Below are positions 21,365-33,522 of a stretch of 64,000 nucleotides of DNA, piece after piece. How positions within the stretch are numbered: position 1 is the stretch's first letter; the number at the start of each line of letters is the position of its first letter. Below the pieces are notes generated by a model that worked only from the letters and a program-made list of their open reading frames with translations, was not told where the DNA came from and did not search any database. The DNA comes from Neonectria sp. B-13. Lineage: Eukaryota; Ascomycota; Sordariomycetes; Hypocreales; Nectriaceae. Made by a program: the position numbers and the translations under genes. The stretch is taken from NCBI GenBank assembly GCA_002682825.1, contig NOKP01000015.1, forward strand, positions 682,001 to 746,000. Reading direction: 5' to 3'.

Positions 21365-24246
21365 GCTCTGTGAGTCCGGCTCAGAACCCCGTGTTTGTCC
21401 GTCGAAGCGAGAATGAAGAGCAGGCACTCGCACGCCGCTGTCAGATATTACAGTTGCAAGTGAACAAACGAGTGAGCAATTGAGAGACACGTCGAGTTTG
21501 TGAGCGTCGATGCCTCCCCCTGGTGTTGTGGTTGACGATTATTCATTGACATGGACGGCACAGAGTGACCCGTGAGCTTGGAGTGTCACCTGATTCAATT
21601 GATTGCGGGGCAAGCTTCCCAAGCAACTTGGCCTCGAAAAGGTCCATCCCAGTAAAAGTCGAGAAATCTGCACCTCCCCACGCGACTTTGACTCACTAGC
21701 ACCGGAACTAGAGGCCTGTCTAGACTAGCCCGCCTGGTTCCGCCAGGGATCCTGAATAATTGCTGTTCTGCTGTCCGGTACAGTGCTACGTAGTCAGGAT
21801 AAACGTTGGCAGGATTTGATAGAGTCTATATTCTCATGACCATACTCACTCATATAATAGGCCTACACGCCAAACTCGCAATGGCCAGTGCACTCCGTTG
21901 CCCTTTCGGATATCCCCTCAAATGGCATTCGCTCTTCCCCGCCAAATCCGACCCTACCCCGAGTTTCCCCGCACACATCTCCGCTCGAAATTAGCCCTCC
22001 CAAGTAGCTTACCCTATACACTCCGGGGAGGCAAGAAACCGTATTAATTGAGCCGTCCTCTGAGACGTAGCCACAGCATACGATCCACCACATCCGTTTT
22101 GACTGCTTTATCTATTTGCTATGCAACATCGCTCTACATTTATCTATGTACAACTCTACCTCTGCTAGCTCCTGACACTGACATTTTATCCCAACTGCGA
22201 TGAAAGACAGAAACAAAACCCGTTATAAAGCTAAGCTTATGGACTCACGTTAGCAAGAAATGATGCTAGGAGGTTACTTCTGTCAATGCGTCGAAGTAGG
22301 AATGCTATAGAATAAAACCGAAATAACGGATTCACTCACTTCAGTCTGATGTTGGCGTTCAAGAAAAACTAATGCTGCGCTGAAACTGGAAGCTTATAAC
22401 GTACTTCTAGAGCCTTGAAATACTCGGCTGAGTGCGTTCTAGCCTGTAGAGGATAGGCTTTTCTATCCTAAGTGAAATAGCAAAGTTGGCTGTTGTCTAG
22501 TGATGCTCGAGGGACTGCATATTTAGTGCGCTCGTCATGGTGGTGGTGGCGACTGGCGATGCTGGTGATGGTGCTGGGTTTCATTGCTTTCTTTTTCAAG
22601 ATGCTTTCTTACGAGAGAACGTGCAAATCACATGTGACATACATACAATAGCGTTCAGAATACCTGGTTGGTTATTTATAAGAAAATTTAATGAGATAAA
22701 CAATCACCTTCTGCATCTAACAATGTAATCGTGGACCACCTTCTACCACCTTGTAGGCATCTAGGCTAGGGCACCGTTTTTCTTTCCGAGGAGTCAATCC
22801 TAACATTCCAGTCTATTCCCAAGCTATGAAGCTTTAAAGTGGAATAAATAAATTCAACATAAAACTTTCTCCTCATGAAGTCTTGAGTCTTTAACTGCGC
22901 TGCACCTATTCGCTGGCACAATTGTTGTCTGGCTAATTAGACAATTGACATTAGCTACATGGTATTTAGGGTGAAAGGTTTTCATCAATTAGAATCATAA
23001 CTCAAACAAGGGCAAGTTTATCTTCGAAATGGCCTGAACCTTCTTTGGTTCATGCGTGTAGTGGAGTTTGTTGAGCCGCATAGATTCAAGGCCCCATGAT
23101 GTGGCTTGAGCGGTTGATTGACCTTGAATATCGCGCTATGCTGCTGTTCCTAATATAGCTAGATAGCCTGCAGGTGGCCTTGCGGCGTCAAGCGCCTACG
23201 ACTGGAAGACACCCTCCCCCTTTCAACTCACACACATTTCTAGATATCCTCTATACTAATAGACCTTCTCCAAACTACTCACTAAACATAATACCTACAA
23301 CAGATATCTAGGATATGCTAACTACTTCACTAACTGGGTAAGGGATAACCTAGAGGTTCACTAAAATACCGCCGGATCGCAGAACAGGACGGCCATAGCC
23401 CAATTCTTGGGTACTCTGACATCCCAAACTCCCAGTATTGGCCCCGTAACCCCGAACACTACCCTGCGAACAAAGATAGCCTTGACATCTCTGAGAATCT
23501 AGCGCCGCCTTCAACGTCGACTCCGACCAGGACCGACTCCTGCAGACACCCTACGTCCCAAGCACCGAGGAGTCCACTCACACCGCACTCTTTCCTCGAT
23601 GCCCGTGATGCAGGAGAAGAAGGAGATGATGGCCACTGTTCGGCTCTTGGAGATAGTGATGTTAGGATTGGCTTCTTCCATCGCTATGGAGGCAAGCGCT
23701 ACTCCTGGGTAAGCCAGACGCTGGAAGCCGGGTGCGCTGGTAAAGACTGTGACACCGATGCGGGGGCCATGGTTGACTCTTGTGCCTGTGGGACTGTATC
23801 CTGAGCACCTCATGATTTGAAGGTGAATGTACGAAGTACTACGGTACGCTCGTATTATGGAGTACCGTATGACCGTTGCGGCCGCTGGAGGCAGTTGTTG
23901 TCTGACTTCGGTAGTTAATAGCGACTTGATATTCGGCAGCGATTGCACACGTGGCTCCAATCAGCTCGTACTTGATGCCGCGATCCCGTTGCACATCGCC
24001 AAGGCATGCTCGGAGACCTCGTCAACGACTACTTCATTGGCAAGTAAACCCGCAGTTATTTCGCATTCTGGATGTTGCGAATAGCACTCGGCTCATGCTG
24101 TGCTCTGAGTTAGCTCTACACCGAGTGCGCCTTCCACCAACAAAGCACCCGAGACCCGAGCTGCAAATACCTACAAGAACACCCACTCAAGCATCTTCCT
24201 TCACCCCGCAACCACCCACCCACCTAAGCACAAACACATCACCAAA
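21365..24246. other. AT-rich gene-free island
   Basis: 2.9 kb with no gene I can support. From about 22,100 to 23,350 the DNA is clearly richer in A/T than the flanks and frames are broken by many stops, as expected for an old, mutated repeat or non-coding DNA. From about 23,500 it becomes GC-richer; a 149-codon minus-strand frame at 23511-23960 has no recognisable features. The last 200 bp (C/A-rich) are the leader of the next gene. Confidence 0.55.
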
Positions 24247-24663
24247 ATGCCCACTCGCGAAGTCGTCTCGCAGTTTGCCCAGGCAGAGTCCCAGGCCCTC
24301 GGAGAAGGCCCCGTCCAGGACTCCACGGACCACACGCCCCAGAGCCTCCTCGACAAGCACCATAACCTCGCTGCCAGGCCCAACAAACCCGCGCTCCAAA
24401 CCCGCGCTCCGTCGGACCATGGAACATTGCAGGCTGGCCAGGTAAATGGGGAGATAGATCCGTGGTGAGGAAATTGATGCTGAGATGGCCCGCAATAGGA
24501 TCGGATCAGAGGGACAGGAGCCCGAATGCAAACCTCACAGGGTCATATTACCGACGAAGCGCAAAAAGAGGCCCATACTAGGGCGTATACCAAGACAACC
24601 GTAGTTGGAAAGATGGACGACAAGGACGTGTGTTCCAAGGAAGCAGACAAAGCCGAAAAATGA
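24247..24663 (+). CDS. Small hydrophilic LEA/SMP-like stress protein (two-exon model)
   Basis: Start ATG 24247 follows a long C/A-rich leader typical of expressed fungal genes. The first exon encodes a hydrophilic sequence rich in Gln, Ala, Asp, Ser and His. Read straight through, it stops at 24468 (73 aa). Splicing 24442-24498 (57 bp, GTAAAT...TAG) rejoins the same frame. The result is a 119-aa protein with an Ile-Thr-Asp-Glu-Ala-Gln-Lys-Glu-Ala-His segment, like the seed-maturation-protein (SMP) repeats of small fungal LEA-like proteins. Such proteins are linked to desiccation or spore stress. The donor is weak and the intron short, so the unspliced 73-aa form remains possible. Confidence 0.5.
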
Positions 24664-24748
24664 GGGCATGGCCAATTGTTTCATTCTCGTTCCACCAAAT
24701 TCCCTAACAGACTAGCCATTCTTTATAACCAAAGCAAACGAACCTAAA

Positions 24749-26517
24749 TCAGTTCACTCTTGGCGTGCACTTGAAGTATATGGCCTCCTTGGGCTTCATC
24801 GATCCTACATTGTTCCGATCAATCGGCGGCATCTTGGCAACCGGACTGCCGTTTTGATCGCTTAGTCGAAAGTCGAGGTGCGCCATAAACATGGCCGTGG
24901 TGACCGTGATTTCTAACTTGGCAAACTATTCAACGTTAGCCATTGTTTCTTACTTGCCCTGTCCGTATTAGCTGATGTGGCTTCGAAGGCTTACTTTCAT
25001 GCCCACTAATACTGTTAGCATAACATCAATGCAACGTGCCAGGAAAACTCACAGCACTGGTGTAGTCCCGAACCCCAGCCCAGATATCCATGCGGCGTCT
25101 TCTTATCCTCTGCCCGGTCAGGCAAGTATCGTGCGGGATCCCACTTGAGCGGATCTTTGTACAAATTCTCATCCATATGTGTATGATCCATCAGGTATAC
25201 CTGTGCCAATCAGTATCACTCTTCCTGTGAATGCATGGATTCGCAAACTTACCGCGTATGCGTCCTTCGGGATGACCTCGCCCGTGTCTCCTACCGGGAT
25301 ATCCTTCCCACTGAGATTCTTGCGCATCGAAGCCCCGGTCGCGTTCAGCCGGATCGACTCTCGCAGGCCCAGATCTATTAGCGGGAACTCGGTCTCCCAG
25401 TCATCGAGCGTCAGCCGCCGGAAGACGTCGACAGGGCGCTCGTCGTCGTAAAGGCGATTTTTGGTAACGACTGCGTCGACTTGCTCTTGCGTCCGCGCGT
25501 ACCACTGTCGCTCTTGGGCAAGGAAGCAGAGTATTAAGCCCGCGTTGATGCCACTGTTGAGAACGCCTGCGAAGAGGCCACCCATGATGAACTACAAATG
25601 TCATTACAAGCACCCCAAGCTAAGGGAACTGAACTTACCGCAGAAATCTTGATGTCGGATTCCCCCTGGTCAATCAACACCTGCATGGCATCGTTTTCCC
25701 TCCTCCCGGTACTCTTCCTGTCTTGCACAATCCGACTGAACGTCCGGTGCAACTGGGCCCCGGCCCATACCTTCCTCACCTTGGTCGGTGTCGGTAGAGA
25801 CGGAAACATGATCTCGAAGGCTGAGCTGCCCTCCATGGACTCGTAGATGTCCAGCGTACGCTCCAGGGCTTTGGGATCGTCCGCAATGTCCTTCGAGCCC
25901 ATCGTCCGATGAGTGAGCTGGTAGATTAGCCGCCACATCTCGTTAATAGGGCGGATGATGCCCTGCGGTGCTGAGGACATGTCCAAGAGGGCGGCGTGCG
26001 TGTCGGAAACCAAGAAGGGAAGGCTAGCTTCCAGACGGTCCTTTTGCATGGCGCGCTTGAGGCTGGTGAGGAAGAAGGTGACGAGGCTGTTGTCGCTGTG
26101 TAGGAACTTGACACTTGGGCCAGCGTTGGAGAGGCCTTTGAAACTACACAAGCGTCAGGACGTCGCTCTTCACAGTGCAATCGCCACTCACCCCTCCGTG
26201 AAGTCTAGTCCTCGGTCTCCATAGAACGTCGCCTTTCCACTTGTTCCTGACAAGGAAACCACGGCATGCGGACCATAGTGAAAGCTGAAATTGCCGCTCT
26301 TGCTCTGCGACCTCCCAGCCCGCAGGAACGGGCTCCTGCGGAGGAAAAAGTCCAACGAGCCCAAGAGCGGAAGTCCTCGATGTAACTGCGGCGCTGTCTT
26401 GGGTAACGCTGGCCGTGTGACCATGCCCCCGAAGGCAAGCACCAGCGCCAATGTTAAGACGACGTAGATACTCGTCGGCCACGACTGCGGTGAGATGATT
26501 GCGATGAGATTCGCCAT
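24749..26517 (-). CDS. Cytochrome P450 monooxygenase
   Basis: Six exons: 26517-26192, 26143-25639, 25591-25253, 25200-25053, 25005-24995, 24925-24749, total 1506 nt, 501 aa. An N-terminal membrane anchor is at about 10-35. The Glu-X-X-Arg motif is Glu355-Ser-Ile-Arg358, and a Trp-Asp-Pro-Ala-Arg-Tyr-Leu (PERF-like) motif follows. The heme loop is Trp-Gly-Ser-Gly-Leu436-His-Gln-Cys439, running into Leu-Gly-Met-Lys across an 11-nt exon. The usual heme-propionate Arg is Leu here, and the I-helix has Ala-Gly-Val-Leu-Asn-Ser rather than Ala-Gly-X-Asp-Thr. It should be an ER-bound oxidase; the substrate is unknown. The start at 26517 places Met at the anchor; the frame is open further upstream but that part is Arg/Ser-rich and unlike an anchor. 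Confidence 0.85.
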
Positions 26518-27284
26518 GTTGACAGCGAACAGCGACGTGAGCCGAGAAATCGTGAAAAGAGCAGCCAAGGCGAATTGATAGCAGCGACAATCTGGTATAT
26601 GAAGAGGCCAGGTTCGCTTATTTCCCCGAGCACTCTCTAGACACGGCGCGTCATTATCTCGTGTATGTTTGGTTGAGACTGAGAGGCTGAGGCTAGTCGT
26701 GCTGACCGTCATTTATCTGACGTCCGTGGCCATTATTTTATGCACTTTGGCGTATACCATGCATAGCTCTCGCATCCCTACTGTTGCGCCGTCGAATCAG
26801 AGACTCCACAACTTGCTTTTTGGTCAGCAAGTCGTTAGCGGTTCTGTTGATTTGTTCATCCTCCGTCAGATGGCCGATTCACTGGACATTTTGTTGACAT
26901 GGCTCGTCGAAAGGAGGGGTTTGTCCATATTGCTACATTGCCGCCTAGGATTGGCGTCTCTAATGTGCGTATCCCTATAGTGACGGTTGGTGCGGTGTAC
27001 GACGAGGTTTGTGAGTGTTGGCGGTTTCAGCTTCCGAGCCTTGCGGCTTTGATTCTCACTGTGGATACCGACCGGCCCGGTGCCCCGCAACCCCCGTCCC
27101 GCATCCATTCCCCACATTTCGGAGTTTGCACTTATTCGTCTGCAACAATTGGTATTTCTTGGTAAAATGGCAATAGTTTGTATTTATTTACTGCTTTGTG
27201 AAATCCATTGCTTCGATTGAGGAAATTCTATTGTCATAGTCAGATGGTGCCTTAGGCACGATTTAGCCTCAGGCGACCACCGTT
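26518..27284. other. Intergenic between P450 start and sugar-transporter end
   Basis: 767 bp. Contains the P450 promoter and the 3' flank of the minus-strand sugar transporter. No gene seen. Confidence 0.55.
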
Positions 27285-29002
27285 TCACGTCTCCTCGCCC
27301 TTGGATGAGGCCATCGCCATCTGCTGCTCCTCGCCCTTCTCATAATCCGAAGGCTCGACACCCGCGTGTCTGTACCGGCCCTCCTTCATCTCCTTTGTCA
27401 TTCGGCGAGCCACAGCGACCGGGTTCTCGCCGCTTGAGAAGAATTTGTCCATGTCTTCGAGCGAAAAGTTGCTCGTCTCGGGCATGTAAAAGTAGATGGC
27501 CGGCACAAACACGAAATTCGTCACCATGAAGATAAAATAAGCCTTCCAGGCAAGCCGACCTATCAGTATAGGAGTAAGCATGACAATGAAAAAATTCCAC
27601 AGCCAGTTTGAGGAGATTCCGATGGCCGTTCCTCGGGCTCGGGCCTTGAGCGGCAGGATCTCCGGGACGTACACCCACGGGACCGAGTTCATGGAGAAGC
27701 CGAAGATGAGCTGATAGAGGAAGAAGAAGGCCACGGCAGCCGTGGCACATTTATCACCGTTGGAAGCGTTGTTGGCCTGGGACAAGAGCACCGCAACCAT
27801 CATCATGCAGAACCCGAGGCCGAAGCTACCAAACATCATGGTCTTGCGGCGACCCATGCGGTCCAGGGCGAGGGCTGGGAGGATGGCGCCGACCATAAAC
27901 ATGATCTGGATGCAGCCACCCAGGATCTGTGCCATCTGGGGCGTCTGACCGACGTTCTGAACGAGCACCGAGGGGACGTAGTAGACGACAAGGTTGATGC
28001 CGCCAATCTGGTTCATGAACTGAGCGCCCCAGGCCATGAGCACTCGGTTACCCGTTTTGACGCGGTCATTCTTGAAGCAGTCGAACAGGCCGACCTGGGC
28101 CTCGGACTCGAGCTCAATGGCCTGCTCAATGGCATTGACTTCCTGGGTGATCCAGGGGTCGGTAGGATCCTTGTCGAAGACGAGGCACATGACCTCGATG
28201 GCCTCGTCACGCTGGCCGCGGGTAAACAGCCAACGGGGAGAGTCTGGGAGCGCAAAAACGAGCACCACAACGACGAGGGCGAAGAGGATCTGGAAGGCAA
28301 GGGGGAGACGCCAGGCCATGGAGCCGCCAGCGAAGGAAAGACCAAAGTCGAACCAGTAAGCGAAGACGATTCCCACACCAACGAAGAGAGATTCGGAGGC
28401 GATGAGGCGACCACGGTATTTGGCCTCGCAGAGCTCAGACTGGTACCTAGATAGGGGTCAGATATGTTCGTGGGAAAAGCACATGGGCACTTACATGGGC
28501 ACCGTCGAGGTCTTCATACCAGTACCGAACCCAGTGATAAGACGGCCAATGACGAGATGAGGGACGCTGAATGCTGAGGCCTGCAAGACAGCGCCGACGA
28601 TGACGAAGCCCATGGCCGTCCAGATGGTCTTCCGGCGGCCGAGGATATCAGCGGTAAAGAAGTTGACTACAATGCGCGTTAGCAAAGCCCTCTCCAGGGA
28701 AATCATGATCCGAGTGGCACTTCGATGCGCCGCCGGGGTAGCATTGCAAGTGGAGGAGCCACGGGAACAAGACGAGGAGAAGAAAACTCACGGATACATC
28801 CCGCCAAGCAGCCCAAGTTGTAGCAAGAAACGATGATGCCCGTCTTGGAGTCGGACGGGTGACCGAACTGGTTGAGCCAGTCCTCGTTCTGGAGAATACC
28901 GCCAAAGACGCCCTGGTCGTAGCCGAAGAGGACGAAGGCAATCAGGCAGGTGATGGTGATGCCAAAGCGGACGCCCTTGCCGCGACCGAGCCAGCTCTTC
29001 AT
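27285..29002 (-). CDS. MFS hexose-type sugar transporter
   Basis: Three exons, 29002-28792, 28666-28495 and 28446-27285, total 1545 nt, 514 aa. Sugar-porter signatures: Phe-Gly-Tyr-Asp-Gln-Gly in helix 1, Gly-Arg-Arg-Lys twice, Pro-Asp-Ser-Pro-Arg-Trp-Leu before the central loop, the sugar-binding Asn-Gln-Ile-Gly-Gly-Ile-Asn in helix 7, and Pro-Glu-Thr-Ser after helix 12. The cytosolic tail is Glu/Met-rich. It should be a proton-linked plasma-membrane monosaccharide transporter. The neighbouring P450 has no obvious link to it. The exact sugar cannot be told from sequence. Confidence 0.88.
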
Positions 29003-31539
29003 GATGGCTTCTTTCTGAAGGAGATAGGTGGTAGGTAGTGGAGAGATGAGATGAAGAACTCAAGACGAGTGCAGAGATGAGATGCTCGCAATTGGAGAAG
29101 CTGCCTTTGACAATCTACAGCCTGAGAAGCTCCCACGGGCGGGTATTTAAACACATTCATCCACCGGCAATGCATCCTCTCGTCCCATCTCATCCCGTCC
29201 ACCAGACCTCCATCAACCGGACGTGGTCCGAGTCGACGGGTCCGCACGTCGACAGCTGGGTCCGCGTCTCCATCCTCCCCCAAGCGAAGCGAAATAGCGA
29301 ACCCCGGCGCGGGTTGGTTTTGCGGGCTCTTTTCTTTCCTGAAGCAGCGGGGCGTGGATGGGGCCACGCTCGTATGGTGAATCCGGGGGGCGTGGTGGAG
29401 GGGGATGGGGAAAAGTCGGGGTTCCACTGCGGAGGAGCGAGTGATCGACGAAGCTGCGGGATGGCCAATACTACGGCTTTGCAACTATACCCACCTTAGG
29501 TGAGGTCCGTTCTCATGGTGGGAGAGCAACATAGGCGTGCTTGGTGGGTACAAGTCGTCTTTCTGCGCCGCGGCTTTGGCGGTAACACAGTTAGTTTATT
29601 CCTCGTTCTTTTATCCATCCATACAAGAACCATGACGTACGGTCGCAGTGGAGATGCAGAGTTGCGCTCACGACTCTGGCTGCCTTTTTCCGCAGCGTTG
29701 CAGCGGGTCGATCTCTTTCTGCATCCATCATGACACAGGTCCTGCGGGTGGTGTGTAAGTTCGGTAATAGCAGTTGGCGGCGGGCAGCTTTCGAGGTGGG
29801 ATCCTTTCCAATGCACCAACTAGCTCGGGTTGGGTTAAGACGCACTGTTAGGCAGCAGTCAAACAAATTCCTGGAATCCTTGTCATGTTTCCCCCATCTT
29901 CCTTGTCTCTCTCAGCCCAGGTGTTTCCTCCCAGGTTTCCTCAATGATACATACTCCCAACTGCACTGCGACTTGCACAATGGCTCAAAAAGAGGCAGCT
30001 TACTTCAAACTTCTCTGCTTGACCATGTAGTGCTGCTGGACACGACGTAGATCATCTTGCCAAGAGTTTTAGACAGTATCAATTTGGAGCCATGCGAAAA
30101 ATAAGTCATTTTCGGATAACCTCGGGCAAGGAGAAACACCACCTCCCCCTGCCAAACTCGACTCGGTAAAGCGCGACGAGCAAAGGAGTAACAGAAAGGA
30201 GAAATTTCCAACCATGATCGGCAGACCTCTCCATCTTGGACGAGACCAAGCCAGCTGGTCCATGTCAGCGTCTCCATCTGTGCGACTTGTTTTCGTTCCC
30301 AGCATTCCATTTCGATGCTTTTTAATTACTAGTGTGATGGTGGTCAGTGCTAGTGGCCGAACGGTTTGTTTGTTATGCGCTCCAATCAGACTCACACATC
30401 GCCGCTTCAAGATGTTGGAACTGCCTCAAGCCCACCCCCTGTCCGCGGCTTGGGAGGTAAGTACCTTGGCAATACGCCGATTGGAGGCTGGTACGAGGAA
30501 ACATTGCTGTACGGTATTAATGCCAGAGTATACAAGCTCTCATCCTTAACATATATTAAGGACCTAAGTCACTAAATTAATATCCTAAGGCTAATCGTAT
30601 TCCTAACCTAAGCTCTAACCCTACCTGACCTGAACACTAAATGGTGTTAGGGTATTAGTCTTTGAGGAGCAAGATGGAAAGAATCGGGAATGGGAACTGC
30701 ATGGGAGCCGCAGATAGTTACATGGGCCTGCAGCCTCCACATGGGTGGTTCACCGTGAAGTCGGTCATGTTCAGCCTCATCACAGCGTGACCAGGATCCC
30801 ACTACGCGCTGTACCGACCCAGGCTCGAGCCCTTTTTGTTGGTTCTTATTTCACGCCATGCAAAAAGAGTTCCGGGGTGCAGCGGCGAAAACTTGGCCAA
30901 GCCTAACTCCCATCATGCCTGCCAAGCTAGCTTAGCAATCTATCTTCCATCACTTATACTCATTCTTCTATATTAATCATGCGGTTCTCCTAGCGCACTT
31001 CCGTTGGCCCGTTAGTGACGTTCTTTCCTTTCCGCATTGCCTGTGTCCCCTTCCCGTTCTCCCGACTAAGCCATTCGGCGGCGCCCTCGCTGAACAGGTC
31101 GCGATTTTGCTGGGTGTAGAAGTGTGTTCTGATGTCTCTAGACGGTAGGAGTCTAAGACCTAAGGCGCTGTTGAGAAAGTTCCGTAAACCACTGGGCGTG
31201 TGATCTTCTACAGATAGTTGATGGAGCGCTCCATTAGAAACGCTGGAACCTGCGATGGGCTGCGAAGTTTTTGTCTGCGCTCAAGTTTCTGTGTGGTGTG
31301 GCTTGGAATTTGAGGCGGCTGAACTTTGACATCTAGGCCGTCGCGACGTGATATCACGATGCCTGCTTTGAACATATGCTCCGTGTCCTTGAATGGAGCG
31401 TCTGTCTCCCATACGTCTTCGGTTTTCAGAATCTTTCGGGGATCTCTGTCAGTTGTTTTCTCTGTCGGTTCTTGTCTTGGTCGCGTGGGCATCGTTATAC
31501 TCGGCCAGGCTAGGAATCCCTTGAGAGCGTAGTACAAGT
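29003..31539. other. Gene-poor interval upstream of sugar transporter
   Basis: The first 300 bp are the transporter promoter. The rest holds only short frames. An AT-rich stretch with TTA/TAA-rich sequence lies at about 30,540-30,660. A minus-strand open frame at 31208-31537 is discussed with the next entry. Confidence 0.5.
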
Positions 31540-31935
31540 TTATTTTTTTTCGTTCTCCATAACCAAAGGCCGACTTATAATGCCTGCATTCTCGCGAGCT
31601 ATTTTAAGCTGCTGCATTCTAGACATGAATGAATCATGAGCGAGATTTGAGTTTTCGGGATCGTAATACCATTCTTTCAGGTACTGAGCAAGGCTCAAAG
31701 CCTTTAGAGGTTCCGCCTCTTCTGAAGAAGTGGGCGCCGCGGGAGATGGAGCGTCAGCTTGGATGATTTGCACCGGGATAGACGGTGGAAGAGAGGCGTG
31801 TTCCGCCATCTCTGAAGAAATGGGCGCTGCGGGAGTTGGAGCCAGGGAAAGAGGCGTTCTCCAAGCACTCTTAACCGAGACTTGCGACGATCCCAAGGCG
31901 AGCCTGGGTGAAGAAGCGCGCCTCAAGCAAACCAT
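31208..31935 (-). pseudogene. Possible broken gene: two frames split at an A8 run
   Basis: A minus-strand frame from ATG 31935 runs to a TAA at 31540 (132 aa). It is rich in Ser/Pro/Glu, with a more regular segment (Leu-Ala-Gln-Tyr-Leu-Lys-Glu-Trp-Tyr-Tyr-Asp-Pro) near its end. The stop lies just after a run of eight A (plus-strand T8 at about 31543-31550). Beyond it, in the frame shifted by one base, a further 109 codons stay open to 31208. A homopolymer length change would explain the split. No family is recognised. It may be a decayed gene, an assembly error or two chance frames. Confidence 0.3.
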
Positions 31936-33522
31936 GCTTGCCGCCACTGAAGTTATGGTCTCAAGGTAAGAGAAACGCTTCCAATTGACTGCCGTTGTTA
32001 TTGCTATGGCTGCTGAAAGAAAGAAAAGTCATCATCCTGCACACCCGACCTCCTACCTCCACGACTATTCCATGTTCCCATTGCAAGCAGCACAGAACAG
32101 GTGATGACTTCATCCGAGCGTAAAATACGGCGCTTCCAATGTCCTCAGGTTCAAGCCGCAAATCATTAACATCACCCTCTTCAATGACATGACTTTATTT
32201 TAACTGTGCGCTAGACTCCCTATGCCTCGAGGCATCCGTCACAGCATCCCCATACCCACTCTCGACGGATGCAAATCTCAGAGAGCCAACTTCGCAAACA
32301 CCGACGACACGGCAGCTGAGGTCATTACATCGTCAGTCTGATGATGATGACAAGGATCGAAGCTTCCCACGATGCCATCGTGTATCTTCCCTGTCAGAGT
32401 TCATCGCGTTTAACGGCGTAGAATGTACCATCCGCCTCTCCTGCCACATCTCGAGGCAAATCCACGCCTTTACTATGCCCTTTATGCTAGGTCCATGATC
32501 GCCGTACCATTCTTCACCATTATCTTCTCTATCCCAGCCGCACAGCCTACCTTTGATGGTAATCTACACAAAATGGCTACGACTCCCATGTTGTATCCCA
32601 GTGGAGCTTGAAGCTTGACCCTGTCGACGGTGGAGAGATTCTCGATCTTCTCCAGAGAAAGGGATCCGAGTTTGAGATACCCAGAGCAGATGATGGGGAT
32701 GTAAAGGGGATACTAAAGTAGACGTATGTCTTCTAGCTACAGAAGGGGACGCCGAGAATGCACCTCCAGCACCTCCAAGGCTCCCAAAGAGTTGAGGTTG
32801 GAATCAGAATAAAGCGTTGGGCTTGCTAACACTAGTCTGGCAAGAAGAACAGTGGTTGGTTTACTAATACTTAATAGTACCTAGTTAATTACTAAAGATC
32901 TCATAAATATTTTCCTACTAATATAGCACTTAAAACCTTTTAGGGCTATTTTGGGTTGTAAAGTAATTAACATTATAGCTAAGGATAAGCTCTCAAACTC
33001 TAACAATAAGTCCTCTCATACATCTAATAAGCTAACAGTTCCTGACTGGGATATCTTTTGCTTTATTTGGACCTCATTAGGACGGCCTCTCTATACAGAG
33101 CTGCCGAGGTGGTAGATGAGAATGAGGATTCTAGCAATTATGATGATGACGAGAATACGATTGAGGCGAAATACGACGTCGATATGACCGGCCAAGTAGC
33201 TATAGCGTAAACACGACTCAACCAGTTGCAATACCCATGCGCGCCAATAACATCACTGCGCTTCCTAGCTCCATCATCCTTCCGTCAGACATCAGAAATC
33301 ATGGTCCCCATTCAGCCGGACCATCTAACCTAACCTCTAATGAACTAACCTGACATCTAAGAACCTAGCCCAACACCAAGACCTAATCTGACATCAACGA
33401 ACCTACCCAACACCAGACCCTAATCCAAAGTATTCAGAATCGTCCATCAAACACCCCAAAAGCCCCGTAAGCCTTCCCAAATCCCTCCTTTAATTTCGAC
33501 CTCGCTCTCTGATTGTAGCGCC
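31936..33522. other. AT-rich gene-free island with short tandem repeat
   Basis: No gene seen. About 32,860-33,070 is strongly A/T-rich with many TA steps, as in repeat-induced point-mutated relics; no transposase or reverse transcriptase motif survives. A two-unit tandem repeat closes the island at 33350-33424. Confidence 0.5.
33350..33424. repeat. Two-copy 37/38-bp tandem repeat
   Basis: Units 33350-33387 and 33388-33424 both begin CTGACATC and end CCTAAT, share GAACCTA(G)CCCAACACCA in the middle, and differ by a few substitutions and one indel. A partial ACCTAACCTCTAATGAA copy precedes them. Confidence 0.75.

Noticed and set aside
23511..23960. 149-codon minus-strand frame as a gene
   Set aside because: Lacks a recognisable domain and a leader; lies at the edge of a degenerate AT-rich island.
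26518..26712. N-terminal extension of the P450
   Set aside because: Precedes the hydrophobic anchor with an Arg/Ser/Cys-rich sequence unlike P450 N-termini.
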